Assembly: GCA_954871525.1 (NCBI GenBank)
Contig: OX940867.1
Location: forward strand, 19,011,343 to 19,075,342
Length of the DNA stretch: 64,000 bases
Direction of reading: 5' to 3'
Origin: Parietaria judaica
Taxonomy: Eukaryota > Streptophyta > Magnoliopsida > Rosales > Urticaceae
Both the position numbers and the translations under genes were made by a program. Under the pieces are notes generated by a model, which saw only the letters and a list, made by a program, of their open reading frames with translations, was not told the DNA's origin and made no database searches. Shown in pieces: positions 40,934-52,267 of this stretch; position 1 is the first letter of the stretch; each line of letters opens with the position of its first letter.

Positions 40934-41477
40934 TTATGTCTTGATCATGAACGGCAACTGGGCGCCGATCAAAACGGTTCTCTCATGTTTGTCTTCGTCC
41001 ACCATGATTTGGGTAACGTCGGAGGAAGGCTCCATCGTTGGTTTGCGTCTTTCGTCTAGAGGGTTGAGCTCGCTGAACATCCGTGCCTTCTTGAGGTCGG
41101 TGACGGGGTCATCGCCCAACTGTTGAATAGTGTGGATGACCAACTCGTTTCTTCCGGCCCTTGTTCCTTGGGCGTAGCAGGTTGTGGACTCCTGCTGGCT
41201 TCCTTTCAGGATTCCTATCCCGTTTTTTGTTGAGAACTTTATGAGTAGGTGAAAGGTGACGGTGATGGCATGGAGCTTGTTGAGATGCGGCCTTCCCATG
41301 ATGATGTTGTAAGACAATGGTTTGTCTACCACGAGGTATCTTACCATTTTGGTGATTAGGGCCCCGTCTTCCGACCCAAATGTCGTGGGTAGGTCGATGG
41401 CTCTTTTGGCGAGGACTGGCTTCCCGTTGAATCCGTAGAGCAGGGTCTTGACAGGTGCATCTGGTTCTGATATCGAT
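40934..41477 (-). pseudogene. Protease region of TE-3, C-terminal half
   Basis: Contains VVDKPLSYNIIMGRPHLNKL and FHLLIKFSTKNGIGILKGSQ, the C-terminal half of Tat-type proteases. The catalytic D-N-G loop is not present: the sequence is cut at 41477 by TE-7 and the other side (from 52290) is already gag N-terminus. A frameshift lies near 41350. Confidence 0.8.
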
Positions 41478-43531
41478 TATTGGGATCGATACCGCTATGA
41501 TGCCGATTCCATGGGATCTGATTCCCAAAGAATCCCCATAAGAAATTCTTGCTCATTATGTACGACGCGTGGGGTAACGTTTTAAAAATATTTTAACGAG
41601 GATTAAAGTCCCATACCAATAATCCTGTTACCCCATCCGGTTATACATAAAAACAAAAATTAATTTTCCCGATCATGATAGAATAATTTTCTTAATTTTC
41701 TTTATACGTTATTAACTGATTTAATTGAGCTACGAGTAACAATAAATAATACCGTAATCGATAAACACATAAACGCATACCTGACACCTTCGACGATTCT
41801 GTCTGCGTTCTTTGATCTTCAAGAACTCCGTGGCTTTGTTCCACGCTGGTCCTTGCGATTTTCTGTGAGAAGATAACTCCCAGTTGTGTTTCGATGTATC
41901 CTCCGGGATTACGTCGCTGAGATACGTGGGATCTCCATGAATAACTTCTAAATCCTAAAAGCAGAATCTCAGGAAGAATTTTCCCTGTGATTTTCGCAGG
42001 ATCTGAGAGAGGGATAGAAAAAGGCCATTTTCTGAACTCTAATGAATGTGTTTTAGGGTTCCAGGGCACCCCTATTTATAGAAAACTGGCCTAACCATTT
42101 TGGAGAGATTCTCTCAATATTTAGAAAATCAAATCTTATAATATTTTCAAGATAAAAAACACAAAATCGCATAATCATAATTCGAATATGATTATTATCC
42201 TAATTAAATATTCCAGGAATTAATTCCAATATTTAATTCTCTCTTAAATTCGCAGGTAAAAACAGTGACTATTTCGGGCTCAGCTGAAAAACTATTTTGA
42301 CCATAACTCTCAAACTGTACATCAGAATTGCACGATTCAAAATGATAAATTTACAGAATTTTATTTCCCATAATCCTAGAATTATCAAGGGATCATATTC
42401 ATTTATCAATTTTTCACATTCCGGGCCAGTACCAAAAACTTTGGTACTTTTGCCATTTTTAGGTTAATCATTGAATTCGTGACAACAATCACGAATCACT
42501 CTTGATTGGATCTATTCAATGTTTTAATTAGTATATTAAAACATAATTGCGGTTTTATCCTTGTGGAGCTACAAAGGGGACAAATGGACAACACACCCGA
42601 GCTACGGTGAAAGCGTAGAACTTTCACGAACTTTGATAACATTCCGCTATAGCGCGAAGCTAAACTCTCAAGTGTGTATATATTATATCTTCCTGACCAC
42701 AGGTGCCATTGATACAATCAGATTTCATGAATCTCAGTTTTCGTATTATTATGATTCTCATCAAAAGGGTAAATTTATTATTACCGTTCTGCCCTTTTGA
42801 TGACACTACCTTAATCTATGATTATTGCAAACTACTCACTTATCGGGTTATAAAGCCGTAAGCTGCACATAAGTACTTATTTGCTTCCCACAAATCATAA
42901 TTAGGAAATCATAAAGTTATTATCCATATCTGTAATATGCAGTTTGTCACGGTCAACCTTCCGATCCCAAAATAAAAGTGTTGGGAATACTCGATTGCAA
43001 ACTGAAACGATTAAATCAAAGATCGTTTAAGTTGAACTACACAAACTCATATTACATCAGGACATCAACCGATTTCATCTGATCATCTTAGCAACCTTAT
43101 CGTACTTTCATCAATGACAGACTTAAATGATGATTTTGGATATAAGTCTATCCCTGTCCAGTATGAAGATACTTCATACCTGATGAACTTAACAGTGCAT
43201 GGACAACACTATGACCCGGTAATAGGTCACAACATGTATGTGATCTATTAAGTTCACCAAATGTCGTTCCCGATTAGAAGTTCCCACTTTCGATCTAGAC
43301 TATGAACCAATTTTAAGTTTTTTATTTATGTTAGTCAAACCTCCTCACATAGACGCAGTGTGATGACTTAACATAAATGCAAAGTTAAGGAACTAAGGAT
43401 CAAACATTCAATTTGATATGTATATCTATAATCCGCAGATAACTACATAAGATTAACATTAATAAGAACCATTCATTCCTAGGTAAACGACCATAATCTT
43501 ATATAAGCGGGATTAGCATCTAAATAGAGGG
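41478..43531 (-). mobile_element. TE-7: copia-type LTR, left 2.05 kb; last 22 bp at 52268-52289
   Basis: Starts TATTGGGATCGATACC like TE-6 and carries the same landmarks in the same order. It is cut by TE-8 after CTAAATAGAGGG and resumes at 52268 (CATATACAGAATATGTCC) to end CCAGCA. No matching TSD is found (TCGAT against GTTAG), and TE-3 gag/protease sequence is missing across it, so a deletion probably accompanied or followed insertion. Confidence 0.72.
43527..43531. other. Left target-site duplication of TE-8
   Basis: GAGGG, repeated at 52263-52267. Confidence 0.7.
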
Positions 43532-43930
43532 TGTTAATGGCTTTAACTTAGAGTCGGATCCAAGGTTCGGGTCCCGAGATTGACCCGCTGAACACAAGGA
43601 TGATTGAATGCTGAGTCAACGCGGGTTGATTGTTGATCGTCAAAGCTGGAGGCGATTCCGTCGTCTTGGATGAGTCTCCGGGCTGTCGTTGACGATCCTC
43701 GGCGAACTTCCTTGGTGGTGGCGAAGTTCGGTTCACGGCGAAGCTCCTCGTCCGGGCGGAGTCCTTGTCTTGGCGATGCCCTCTTCTGGGCAAACTCCGG
43801 TCTTGATGAAGCTCCGAGCTGGTCTTGATGATTCTTCGTGCTTTTCCTTCCTTGGCGAGCTCCTATGGCGAGGGAGGACCTGCAAAAAAGGGTAGAATGG
43901 GCCCGTGCCCCGTCGCTTATGGTTGGGCGA

Positions 43931-43977
43931 GGCTGCCTACGTATCTCAGTTTAAGAGAATCAAGTCCCACGTAGTTC
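43931..43977 (-). other. Conserved stem-loop, TE-8 left LTR copy
   Basis: On the minus strand GAACTACGTGGGACTTGAT, stem TCTC with GAGA around TTAAACT, then TACGTAGGCAGCC. Flanks match 225-276 and 20060-20106. Confidence 0.5.
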
Positions 43978-44304
43978 GGGGTTAGTGATAAACGGCGGGT
44001 GAATGACGATGTGGTTTGACTCGTCGGAAGTGCCGTTGTAGGCGGCGCGGGAGTGACCCTTGGCCTAATAGTTGGGTATTACCGGCGTGATTTGTTCTTC
44101 GTCAACCTCGTTGGTGTTGGCAAACTCACCGTCAAACTTCCCTTGTGTTGGCGAAGTACAACGAGAACCTTGACCTGACGAGGTGTGCTCCTTTGTCGAC
44201 CTTGCCGGGGTAGGAGGATTTCCCAGAGATTTTCGTGGCCTCGGATCTCCTCGTCGTGTGGAATGATTACAAGTTACGCCCTTGTCAAGTTATGAAGAGG
44301 GGGC

Positions 44305-44510
44305 TTGTCGCCTTGTTGCCTCGTCGGCTTGTCGCCTCGTCGCCTTGTCGGCTTGTCGCCTCGTCGCCTCGTCGCTTCGTCGGCTTGTCGCCTCATCGCC
44401 TCGTAGTCTCGTCGGCTTGTCGCCTCGTCGCTTCGTCGGCTTGTCGCCTCGTCGCTTCGTTGGCTCGTCGGCTTGTCGCATCGTCGCCTTTTCGGCTTCG
44501 TCGCCTCGTC
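44305..44510 (-). repeat. GTCGGCTTGTCGCCTCGTCGC minisatellite in the TE-8 left LTR
   Basis: Nested ~15- and 24-bp units built from GTCGCCTCGTCG and GTCGGCTTGTCG. Because units are multiples of three, several frames stay open on both strands, which explains the spurious open frames here. Confidence 0.85.
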
Positions 44511-44677
44511 GTATTTTGGACCCCAGGCCTCGCCAATGTCTTAGTTCTTCGGTCCCGGGCTTTTGGCGTTGGTGATGGGCCTTGACTTACCATGACAGAC
44601 TTTGACTTTTCTTAACGGGCTTTGACCTTTGCCAAAGGGGGCCCAATTTTTGTATGTTACGAAAAATGCACATAACA

Positions 44678-44692
44678 TTAACCCCACAGTTT
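44678..44692 (-). other. Polypurine tract of TE-8
   Basis: Minus strand AAACTGTGGGGTTAA next to the 3' LTR; one insertion away from the TE-3 tract. Confidence 0.6.
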
Positions 44693-45529
44693 CTTGGGTA
44701 ATTGTATTGCGCGAGAAACTTTTCTTTTAAAACTTAAGGCAACTTGTGTTATTTGGCGAGGATCCGGGTTTTCAGAGATTTTTGTCTCCTCTCCGTCCTC
44801 CCAAGGAACTGCAAATATCCTTTAACTGGGTGTTTGTAAAATATTTTTGAAAATATTCGCATATTAAGCGTAAGAATAATTTAAGCATAGTCAAAGACTT
44901 AAGCGAATTGATTAAATAACTCATAAGTCACTTTTTATGATTTTATTCGATTTTTGGATTTTTGGAGGTTCATAGGAACATTTTGTAAAATGAAGGCCTT
45001 TTAAATTAATTTAGAACTCCGTAAATAAATCCAAAAAATAAATAAATAAAATCAAGTGACATAATAATTTTGAAAGTAAATAAATACTTTGAAAATAATA
45101 ATTGCGCTTTAAGCTTGAAACTTAAAAATGTTCCTTAATTATTGCACAATTTTGTACTTGTAATAAATACTGTAAATAATTTAATAATTCATGAAAACCC
45201 GGGAAAATAGTTGTAATTTGGTTTTCATGTTTGAAAATTAAAAATGGAACTTTATAGAGTTCCAGAGTTTAATTTCCTATGATTTATGAATAACCTTTGA
45301 AAATAACATTTTTCATTTAAAAACGTATAAAAGCTCATTTTTTATCGTTTTTGACCATTTAGAAATCAAACATCGGCTTTATGGGCCTAGTTTGTGCAAT
45401 TTTGGGCTTGTAAAATTCGAAATTAATTGGAAAGGAAATGAGATTAGGGTTAGGTGTTACCTTTTGTAACCTTTGGTGCTTTAAGGTATATTTCCCTTTT
45501 TCTCTTTTTTTTCTTTTCCTTTTTTTTTC
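44693..45529 (+). promoter_or_regulatory. TE-8 3' internal spacer with an antisense-directed TATA box
   Basis: AT-rich, non-coding. TATAAAAG at 45327-45334 points right, opposite to gag, about 200 bp before the GC-rich region. A GATTAGGGTTAGG element (~45442) and pyrimidine-rich leader (TTCCCTTTTTCTC...) follow. Same arrangement as 28663-28834 in TE-3. Confidence 0.4.
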
Positions 45530-46342
45530 TTGCGATCTCCTTTTTCCCATGAAGCTCGACGGCTACTTCTCCTTCACCTCTGGCAGCGGCGAATTTCTCC
45601 GGCGCAGGTGGAGGCGCGGTGCTCGACGGTGGCGGCTGATTCCGATACGGTGGAGGGCGAGCTTGGCGCGGGCAGCGGCTGCGAGAGCTCTGGCGCGTGC
45701 AGCAAGGGTAGCGGGATTGCCGGCACGGTGGGGCCGACTGCCGCGGGTTTGTCGACGCTGTCTGTGGCGGTTTCCGGCGGCGGCGCACTGTCAGGCGTGG
45801 TGAATGGTGGGATCTCCGGCGAGGGACTCGGCGACCTCGGCGCGTGCGTCTCCGGCGTGGGCAGCGGCATGGAGGGTACTCCGGCTCTTGATGCGGCTGC
45901 AGTGGTGATGTCCTTGTGCGGTAGCGAGGCTATCTTGACTTCCGGCGAAGTTGCTCCGGTGACCGGGCTGACGAAAGGGGTCGTGGAGCCCGGTTTTGAC
46001 GGGAAATTCGATTTTGAGAGCTTCGTAACTCCGATTGGCGATCCGATTTTTGCGTTGGACTTGTCGAGATCAGGGATATCTTTTTCCGAGGAAATCAGTA
46101 TTTCTGGGCCAAGTGTTCCAATCTCCGGATCCGGCAAGGATCTCTTATCGTTGATTTGTCTTTTGTCGTCGTCTCGTTTCTCTGCCGGTGCTGATGACGT
46201 TGACTTGTTTCCTTCGTTTTTGCCTCAGGTGTTGGCCGGGGTTTGTCTTCTTGGCGCTTCCTATGGCGGCTTGAAGTCTTCGGCGCTCCGGACTCCGTTC
46301 GTGTTACGGATCCTCTCGGCTCGGTGCTTTCCCAGAGATTAG
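45530..46342. other. GC-rich open region of TE-8 between RNase H and 3' LTR
   Basis: Both strands are open: 270 codons on the plus strand (starting at TTG, Gly/Ser-rich) and 187 codons from an ATG at 46137 on the minus strand, Pro/Ser/Thr-rich (LPTPETHAPRSPSPSPEIPP). Neither resembles a known domain. By position it matches the antisense region of TE-3 and the antisense gene of TE-1. The plus-strand TATA favours plus, the amino-acid composition favours minus; I leave the strand undecided. Confidence 0.35.
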
Positions 46343-47188
46343 TTTCTCTTTCCTTCGCCACTATGACTTATAGACATTTTCGGGCTTTGCTCCAGCCGTA
46401 CTCCTTGCCTTGGCATGTGTGTTCAGCGTCTTTCGCCTTTTCTTTTGCCATTATGATTTGTAGACATTTTCGGGCTTTGTTTAGCCGTACTCCTTGCCCT
46501 GGCGTGTTTATTTGGCGTATTTTTCCTTTTCACTTCGTACCTGTTTCATGACATTTATGCATTTTAGTATAATTTGAACTTTGACTTTGTTCATACCTTT
46601 TATTTGTCGAGTGTGCGCATCGTGGCGCGTTGTAGCAGTCTTGTGAGTGCACTCTGCTGCGATTGTAGGGTCGTCACCATTTTTTAACCTGCAAGTAGCA
46701 TAGGTTGTCCGTAGACGATAATATGCCTTTGCTCGCCGGGTAGCTAATCCGACGAGTTTAGGCTATGCCAAATGGCGAGGGTGCTCTTTTTGAGAGGCTT
46801 ATCTATATGCGAGATTAGTTTCTGGCCTATTGGGGAACTCGGGATTTGTTTCCTGAGCCGGCGGGATTAGTTTCCGGCCATTCGTGAAACTCGGGATTTG
46901 TATCCTGAGCCGGCGGGATTAGTTTCCGGCCTTTCGTGAAACTCGAGATTTGTTTCCTGAGCCGGCAGGATTAGTTTCCGGCCTTTTTTGGAACTAAGGA
47001 TTTGTTTCCTGAGCCGGCGTCTTCTTCATCTGGTCCGATTGTCTCGTCTAGTTGGCTCCTTTGCAGATCGTCGTTGTCTGTGGTTGCGGATTCGATTCCG
47101 CCTTCTTGGTTTGGCTTCGACGAGCGTTTAGCTAAGAGGATCCGTGTCTACGTCGACTTCTAGGACCTTTAGAGTTCTTCTGGCAAGG
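46343..47188. repeat. TE-8 spacer with an ~83-bp x2 and a 52-bp x4 tandem repeat
   Basis: TAGACATTTTCGGGCTTTG units start at ~46370 and ~46462. GGGATTAGTTTCCGGCC...GAGCCGGC units of 52 bp start at about 46809, 46861, 46913 and 46965. No gene. Confidence 0.75.
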
Positions 47189-47686
47189 TTAGCGGCTTGA
47201 TGCGACGCTTCCTCCTTCATCGTGTCTTCGACGCTTGTGTGTGGGTTCGTCTTCTCCTCTTTCGCTCATTGCTCGAGCTAGTGTGGTTGCGTCGTTGTTG
47301 ACGGTTGCGGGGATCGAGATGATCTTGTACCATGTCAATGGCTGGAGACGGCCCATGGCTTGTTGTAGCTGTGTCAGGGTCTTGTCCTCCTGTGTCGGTA
47401 ATCCACCGTTCATCTGGCTCGCAATCTTCGGTGAGCTGCAGTGTACCTGCAAATTCTTCACGTCGAGCCTTTCAGCGAGGTTTAGGCCGGCGAGTAGCGC
47501 TCCGCATTCGGCTTCATCGCTGGAGGCTTTGAACTCGAACTTGATGGCGTACTTCGACTTTTCTCCTTGAGGGCTGATGAAGACGATTCCTACACCTGCG
47601 CTGGTGTCGTCATTGCTTCCGCTGATATGCATACTCCATACCGGCCCGTTGGGCGCGGTTCTTCTGCTTAGCGGTGCGTCCTTCAT
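47189..47686 (-). pseudogene. aRNase H remnant of TE-8
   Basis: GVGIVFISPQGEKSKYAIKFEFKA, SDEAECGALLAGLNLAE and NNDATTLARAMS match the plant-type RNase H fold of Tat elements. The first catalytic Asp region (VWSMHISGSN) is altered, AEYEAL has become AECGAL, and the third motif reads HCSSPKIASQ, so the active site is gone. It follows the gag end after a large deletion. Confidence 0.75.
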
Positions 47687-48300
47687 CTCCTTTCTTCCTT
47701 CAGTTGCGGGGGTGTCGGTGCCGTGAGTTTGCTTGGCGACTATGTCAGCCTTTGCTTCTCTTTTCTTGGCGACCCCTGGTTGGCGTTCTTATTCGCTCCT
47801 TCGCTTGGCGAGGTTGATTTTCCGCTTGATGAAGCGTAGGCGGTTGGACATCTTGTCGACGAGGCGCTTGTACGTCGCGTAGTCTGAAGAATCTTCTGGT
47901 GCGGCTGCGCTCGTCTTCCTGGATTGGTCTAGTGTCTTCTCGTGTTGTCGCAGGGGGGCGAATATTTCTCTTAGTCCGATAATGGCTGTTGGATTTTTCC
48001 TGTCCTCTCCTGGTTTTCTTTGTCTGGCGATGCTGAGGTTGCTGACTTTTTCATTCATGGCAGCGACTGTTGCTGGTGGTGGATGGTGAGGGCTTCGTCT
48101 TTGGTGAAGGTGATGGTTTCCTTTTTTTCATCAGCGTCGGAGGCGTCGACATCATAGGTAAACTCGGCGACAAAGTCGGCAAAGGCTTGTCCTTTGATGG
48201 CGACCCGTGGCTAGAATTCGACTCCGTATTCTCCCAGCTCTTGTGATCAAATTGTCATGCAGTTTGACGTCGCCTTCTGGAGAGCTCGTGAGAAACAATA
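47687..48300 (-). pseudogene. RT-RNase H connection remnant of TE-8 and deletion junction
   Basis: 48245-48120 encodes LGEYGVEF.PRVAIKGQ and FADFVAEFTYDV, the connection seen also in TE-3. 48058-47789 is an 89-codon charged segment of unknown origin. Protease and RT are missing between here and gag (junction near 48300). Confidence 0.6.
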
Positions 48301-49262
48301 TCTTATGACAAGGAGATATTCTTATTGCATAGATGAAAATATATTGGTCTGTCGAGTTGACTTAGTCGTGCGTTCGTCTTGCGCTTTGTGAAAATCTTAA
48401 AAGGATATGAGGGCGTTGTCGTAGCCAGGCAGAAGTGGCTGCTCGCCTTGTTGTGGATAGTCGATGTAGGAGGTTACCCATGTGAGCTCAGGCGTCCTTC
48501 TTCAATCAGGTCTTCAATTTGCTTCTTAAAATGCCAGCATCGTGACGTGAGATGCCCTTAGTCGCGGTGGAACTTGCAGTAACGGCTCTTGTCCTCCCTC
48601 ATTGTCTTGCTCATCGGGCGAGGTTCTTTGAACATATGGCCGTGGATGGCGAGGATTTAGTCTGGCGTAGCCGTCAGTGGCGTGTAGTCTCTCCTGTCAA
48701 GGCGGAATGGTTTCCTCGTCGCCCGATCTACTTGCGGTTTTTCCATTCTGCTCCGTTCGTCGTCCGTGCGGCTTTTCTTCATCTGCGGTTCGTCGGAGGA
48801 GCAGTCGTTGCTTCGTTGGCGACTCCCTGGCTCTGTAGACTTCCTGCTGGCGAGGTACTCTTCCACGAAGATATGCTGGGCTGCTCTCGTCATGAGCTCC
48901 GTCATGGTCGACGGTCTTTCCTTCACGAGGGAGATCAAGAACTCCCCAGTTTGCAGTCCGTCGATGAGGGCGATGATGGCATCGCTGTCGGTGTAGTCGT
49001 CTACCTTGTTCGACTCTTTGACGAAGCGGTTGATGAACTTCTGCAGGGATTCTTCGGTCTTCTGCTTGATTGACCAGAGGTAGGATTTCTCCTTTCTTTG
49101 AGTCACTGCGCCGGCGAAGCGGGCGAGGAAAAGGTCCTTGAGCTGGTTGAAAGAGTAGATGCTCGCCTTGGGTAGTCTCTGGTACCATTCGAACGCTGCT
49201 CCCATAAGGGTTAGGCACAATTCCTGGCATATCGTCGAGGCTGAGCACTTCTTCATCTGCAT
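48300..49262 (-). pseudogene. gag core and zinc knuckle of TE-8
   Basis: The 201-codon frame 49262-48657 holds the gag core: CLTLMGAAFEWYQRLPKASI, FNQLKDLFLARFAGA, IIALIDGLQTGEFLISL, and a charged tail. Near 48590-48500 the knuckle YCKFHRD.GHLTSRCWHFKK follows with an in-frame stop in place of one residue; ligands C, H and C are visible. Structural protein, no longer able to form a complete polyprotein. Confidence 0.82.
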
Positions 49263-50588
49263 GATCGTCTGGTACTGAACGAGGTGGTAGGCTGGATCTC
49301 CTTTCCCGTCGTAGATGAGATTTCTTGCGAAGCGTAGGTCGCCTACGGCTTCTCCGTCGAGCAGGTGTGGTGCGAGTGGGGACAGAGTCCTGTCAAGTCT
49401 TGAATTTCCTTCTGCATCCCTTGGAGGAGGTCGAATACGTCGTCACGCTGCGGTTGGCGAGGCTCCTGGTAACCTAGGCGGCGGTCGGGCGAGGCCCAGG
49501 TAGATAACTTCAGCTCGTATTCCGCCTTCGCTCGTATTCCGCCTTCGCATTCCGCCTTCGCATCTTGGCGAGGGTTGACGACCCCCCGGACGGTCTTTGT
49601 ATGCCCTGGCAAGGTTGCGGTCTTCGTCACGTCGGTTCCCTTGGCGACCCTCTTGGCGATCCTGGCGAGGGTCAGGGATGTTCCGTCAGTGCTCCATGTC
49701 GTTAAAGTCTTAAGCCAGGCGAACCTCCTGACGACCCCCCGGGCGAGCCTGGCAAGGGTCCAGGTAGTTCTGGCGATCTTCGGCATCTTCAGGATCTTCG
49801 GCCTGGCGAACCTCCTGACGACCCCCCGGGCGAACCTGGCAAGGGTCCGGGTAGTTCCGGCGGTATTTGACATCTTCGGGATTTTCGGCCTGGCGAACCT
49901 CCTGATGACCCCCCGGGCGAACCTGGCAAGGGTCTGGGTAGTTCTGGCGATCTTCGTCATCTTCGTGATCTTTGGCCTGGCGAACCTCTTGACGACCCCC
50001 AGGGCGAACCTGGCGAGGGGTCCGGGTAGTTCCGGCGGTCTTCGGGATCTTCGGCCTGGCGAACCTCCTGTCGACCCCCCGGGCGAACCTGGCGAGGGTC
50101 TCGGTGGTCCTGGTGACCTCCGGCATCTTTGAGATCTTCGTCTTGGCGAACCTCCTAGAGACCCCCCGGGCGAACGTGGCGAAGGTCGGGGTGGTCCTGG
50201 CGATCTTCGGTATCCTCGGGTTCTTCGTGTTGGCGAACCTCCTGGCGACCCCCGGGCAAGCCTGGCGAGGGTCGGGGCAATCCTGGCGATCTCTGTTGCC
50301 TTTGCTATCTCCCGTACCTTCTTCGTTGTGAGCGTCGACTGACCTCTGCGAAGTGTCGTTGGCGCCGTCTTCATTCCCGATCTGAGCTGGTGAAACTTGG
50401 CGAGGCGGCTGAGTCAGCCTGGCGAGGGTCTGGGCCCTCGTGTTGAGCGCGATGCTGGTCGTCGGTTGCGGCGTCGCGCGTTGTGAAACACTGGCGCGGC
50501 TCGTCATATCGAATGGCGATTGTCGTGCTCCGTTGTTCCGATGATTGCTGGAAGGGTCTCGAGGCGTGTTCTCGTGCTCCCCCTCCAT
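49263..50588 (-). pseudogene. Repetitive gag N-terminus of TE-8
   Basis: Open from an ATG at 50588, only 12 nt inside the 5' LTR; the ATG overlaps the mutated PBS, so the native start may be a later Met. Residues ~1-95 are polar and disordered. Then an 87-bp (29-codon) tandem repeat makes up most of the region: DRQNYPDPCQVRPGGRQEVR in one frame. One unit is 79 bp, which switches frame; a second open frame (50374-49343) carries on from there. The last part (~49500-49343) contains DDVFDLLQGMQKEIQDLTGL, a normal gag N-terminal helix. Confidence 0.6.
49715..50290 (-). repeat. 87-bp coding minisatellite in TE-8 gag, about seven units
   Basis: GGCCTGGCGAACCTCCTGAC starts at 49800, 49887, 49974 and 50053, with diverged starts at 50140 and 50227. 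Spacings are 87, 87, 79, 87 and 87, i.e. 29 codons except one. Confidence 0.88.
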
Positions 50589-50600
50589 CTAGTGCAAAAT
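50587..50600 (-). other. Degenerate primer-binding site of TE-8
   Basis: Minus strand TTTTGCACTAGATGG. TE-3 has TTTGGCGCTAGAATTTTGG; loss of the TGGCGC core would impair priming. Confidence 0.5.
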
Positions 50601-51009
50601 TGTTAATGTGTAAAAATGGGTTTAACTTAGAGTCGGATCCAAGGTTTGGGTCCCGAGATTGACCCGCTGAACACAAGGATGATTGAATGCTGAGTCAACG
50701 CGGGTTGATTGTTGATCGTCAAAGCTGGAGGCGATTCCGTCGTCTTGGATGAGTCTCCGGGCTGTCGTTGACGATCCTCGGCGAACTTCCTTGGTGGTGG
50801 CAAAGTCCGGTTCATGGCAAAGCTCCTCGTCCGGGCGGTGTCCTTGTCTTGGCGATGTCTTCTTCTGGGCAAACTCCGGTCTTGATGAAGCTCCGAGCTG
50901 GTCTTGATGATTCTTCGTGCTTTTCCTTCCTTGGCGAACTCCTATGGCAAAGGAGGACCTGCAAAAAAGGGTAAAATGGGCCCGTGCCCCGTCGCTTATG
51001 GTTGGGCGA

Positions 51010-51056
51010 GGCTGCCTACGTATCTCAGTTTAAGAGAATTAGATCCCACGTAGTTT
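51010..51056 (-). other. Conserved stem-loop, TE-8 right LTR copy
   Basis: TACGTAGGCAGCC after stem TCTC/GAGA on the minus strand; the upstream flank reads AACTACGTGGGATCTAAT. Confidence 0.5.
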
Positions 51057-51884
51057 GGGGTAAGTGATAAACGGCGGGTGAATGACGATGTAGTTTGACT
51101 CGTCGGAAGTGCCGTTGTAGTTGGCGCGGGCGTGACTCTTGGCCTAATGGCTGGTTATTACCGGCATGATGTGTTCTTTGTCGACCTCGTTGGTGTTGGC
51201 GAACTCACCGTCGAACTTCCCTTGTGTTGGCGAGGTATAGCGAGAGCCTTGACCTGACGAGGTGTGCTCCTTTGTCGACCTTTCCGGGGGTAGGTGGCCT
51301 CGTATGACGAGGGGCCTTATCTTGACGAAGGGACACTTCTTCCTCTGTCGACCTAACAAGTGGTGGCGTGGTTACCCACCTGGCGAGGGATGCCTTAGCT
51401 CATTCGTCGAACAACCTTTCTTCTCAGGCCTAAGACTCTGCTTCTAGATCGATCTCAGCTCTTATTCAAGTCCTTCCTCCTATAGGAGTGGAAAAATTTT
51501 TAGAGAGAGAAAGCTAGAGAGAGATGGTCTGTAGAAAGTTGTGAGTGAGTGCGGAAATGAGGGGGAGAAGGCTCCTATTTATAGGAAAACCAACGCCATG
51601 AAATTGCACTTCCTAGGGGCCTGCGAATTCCCTGATAACTGCACCTTCAGGGGTCTGCGAATTCCCTGAATATTGCACCTCCAGGGGCTTGCGAGTTTCT
51701 CCTTTGTAGAAGGGGTCGTCGGTGCTTCTTGATTCGTCTTCGATGTCTTCGGGTTGTCCGTGAGTCCGCTTGTTGTGTTCAGGGAAATCCGGAGGATTTC
51801 CCGGAGATCTTCGTGGCCCCGGATCTCCTCGTCGTGTGGAATGATTACAATTTACGCCCTCGTCAAGTTATGACGAGGGGGCTT

Positions 51885-52105
51885 GTCGCCTTGTTGCCTC
51901 GTCGGCTTGTCGCCTCGTCGCCTTGTCGGCTTGTCGCCTCGTCGCCTCGTCGGCTTGTCGCCTCGTCGCTTTGTCGGCTTGTCGCCTTGTAGCTTTGTCG
52001 GCTTGTCGCCTCGTCGCTTCATCGGCTTGTCGCCTCGTCGCTTCGTCGGCTTGTCGCCTAGTCGCTTCGTCGGCTCGTCGGCTTGTCGCCTCGTCGCCTT
52101 TTGGA
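51885..52105 (-). repeat. GTCGGCTTGTCGCCTCGTCGC minisatellite in the TE-8 right LTR
   Basis: Same repeat as 44305-44510, unit order different, so unit number has changed independently since insertion. Confidence 0.85.
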
Positions 52106-52267
52106 CCCCGGGCCTCGCCAATGTCTTAGTTCTTCGGTCCCGGGCTTTTGGTGTTGGTGATGGGCCTTGACTTACCATGACAAGCTTTGACTTTTCTTAA
52201 CGGGCTTTGACCTTTGCCAAAGGGGGCCCAATTTTCGTATGTTACAAAAAATGCACATAAAAGAGGG

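Larger units (their letters stand above)
43532..44677 (-). repeat. 3' LTR of TE-8 (1,146 bp, internally deleted)
   Basis: Lacks the segment corresponding to about 51290-51790 of the other LTR. It includes the stem-loop motif (43931-43977) and a triplet-rich minisatellite (44305-44510). Long open frames over the minisatellite on both strands are repeat artefacts. Confidence 0.85.
43532..52262 (-). mobile_element. TE-8: Ty3/gypsy element, minus strand, protease/RT deleted
   Basis: LTRs at 43532-44677 and 50601-52262 start TGTTAATG and end CACATAACA (CACATAAAA on the right). The left LTR has lost ~500 bp. Inside: PPT, antisense/GC-rich region, RNase H, a short connection, gag core and a repetitive gag N-terminus. 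Protease, RT and integrase are absent, so it is a non-autonomous deletion derivative. PPT and PBS resemble those of TE-3, indicating related families. Confidence 0.82.
50601..52262 (-). repeat. 5' LTR of TE-8 (1,662 bp)
   Basis: Starts TGTTAATGTGTAAAAATGG; ends CACATAAAA (final CA mutated), followed by TSD GAGGG. Carries the stem-loop motif (51010-51056), an ATTTATAGG region near 51579 that could serve the minus-strand promoter, and the triplet-rich minisatellite at 51885-52105. Confidence 0.87.

Noticed and set aside
44235..44593. Several 60-116-codon frames on both strands (RLVASSACRLVASS-type)
   Set aside because: They read through a triplet-based minisatellite; all frames stay open for trivial reasons. 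The same applies at 51852-52178.
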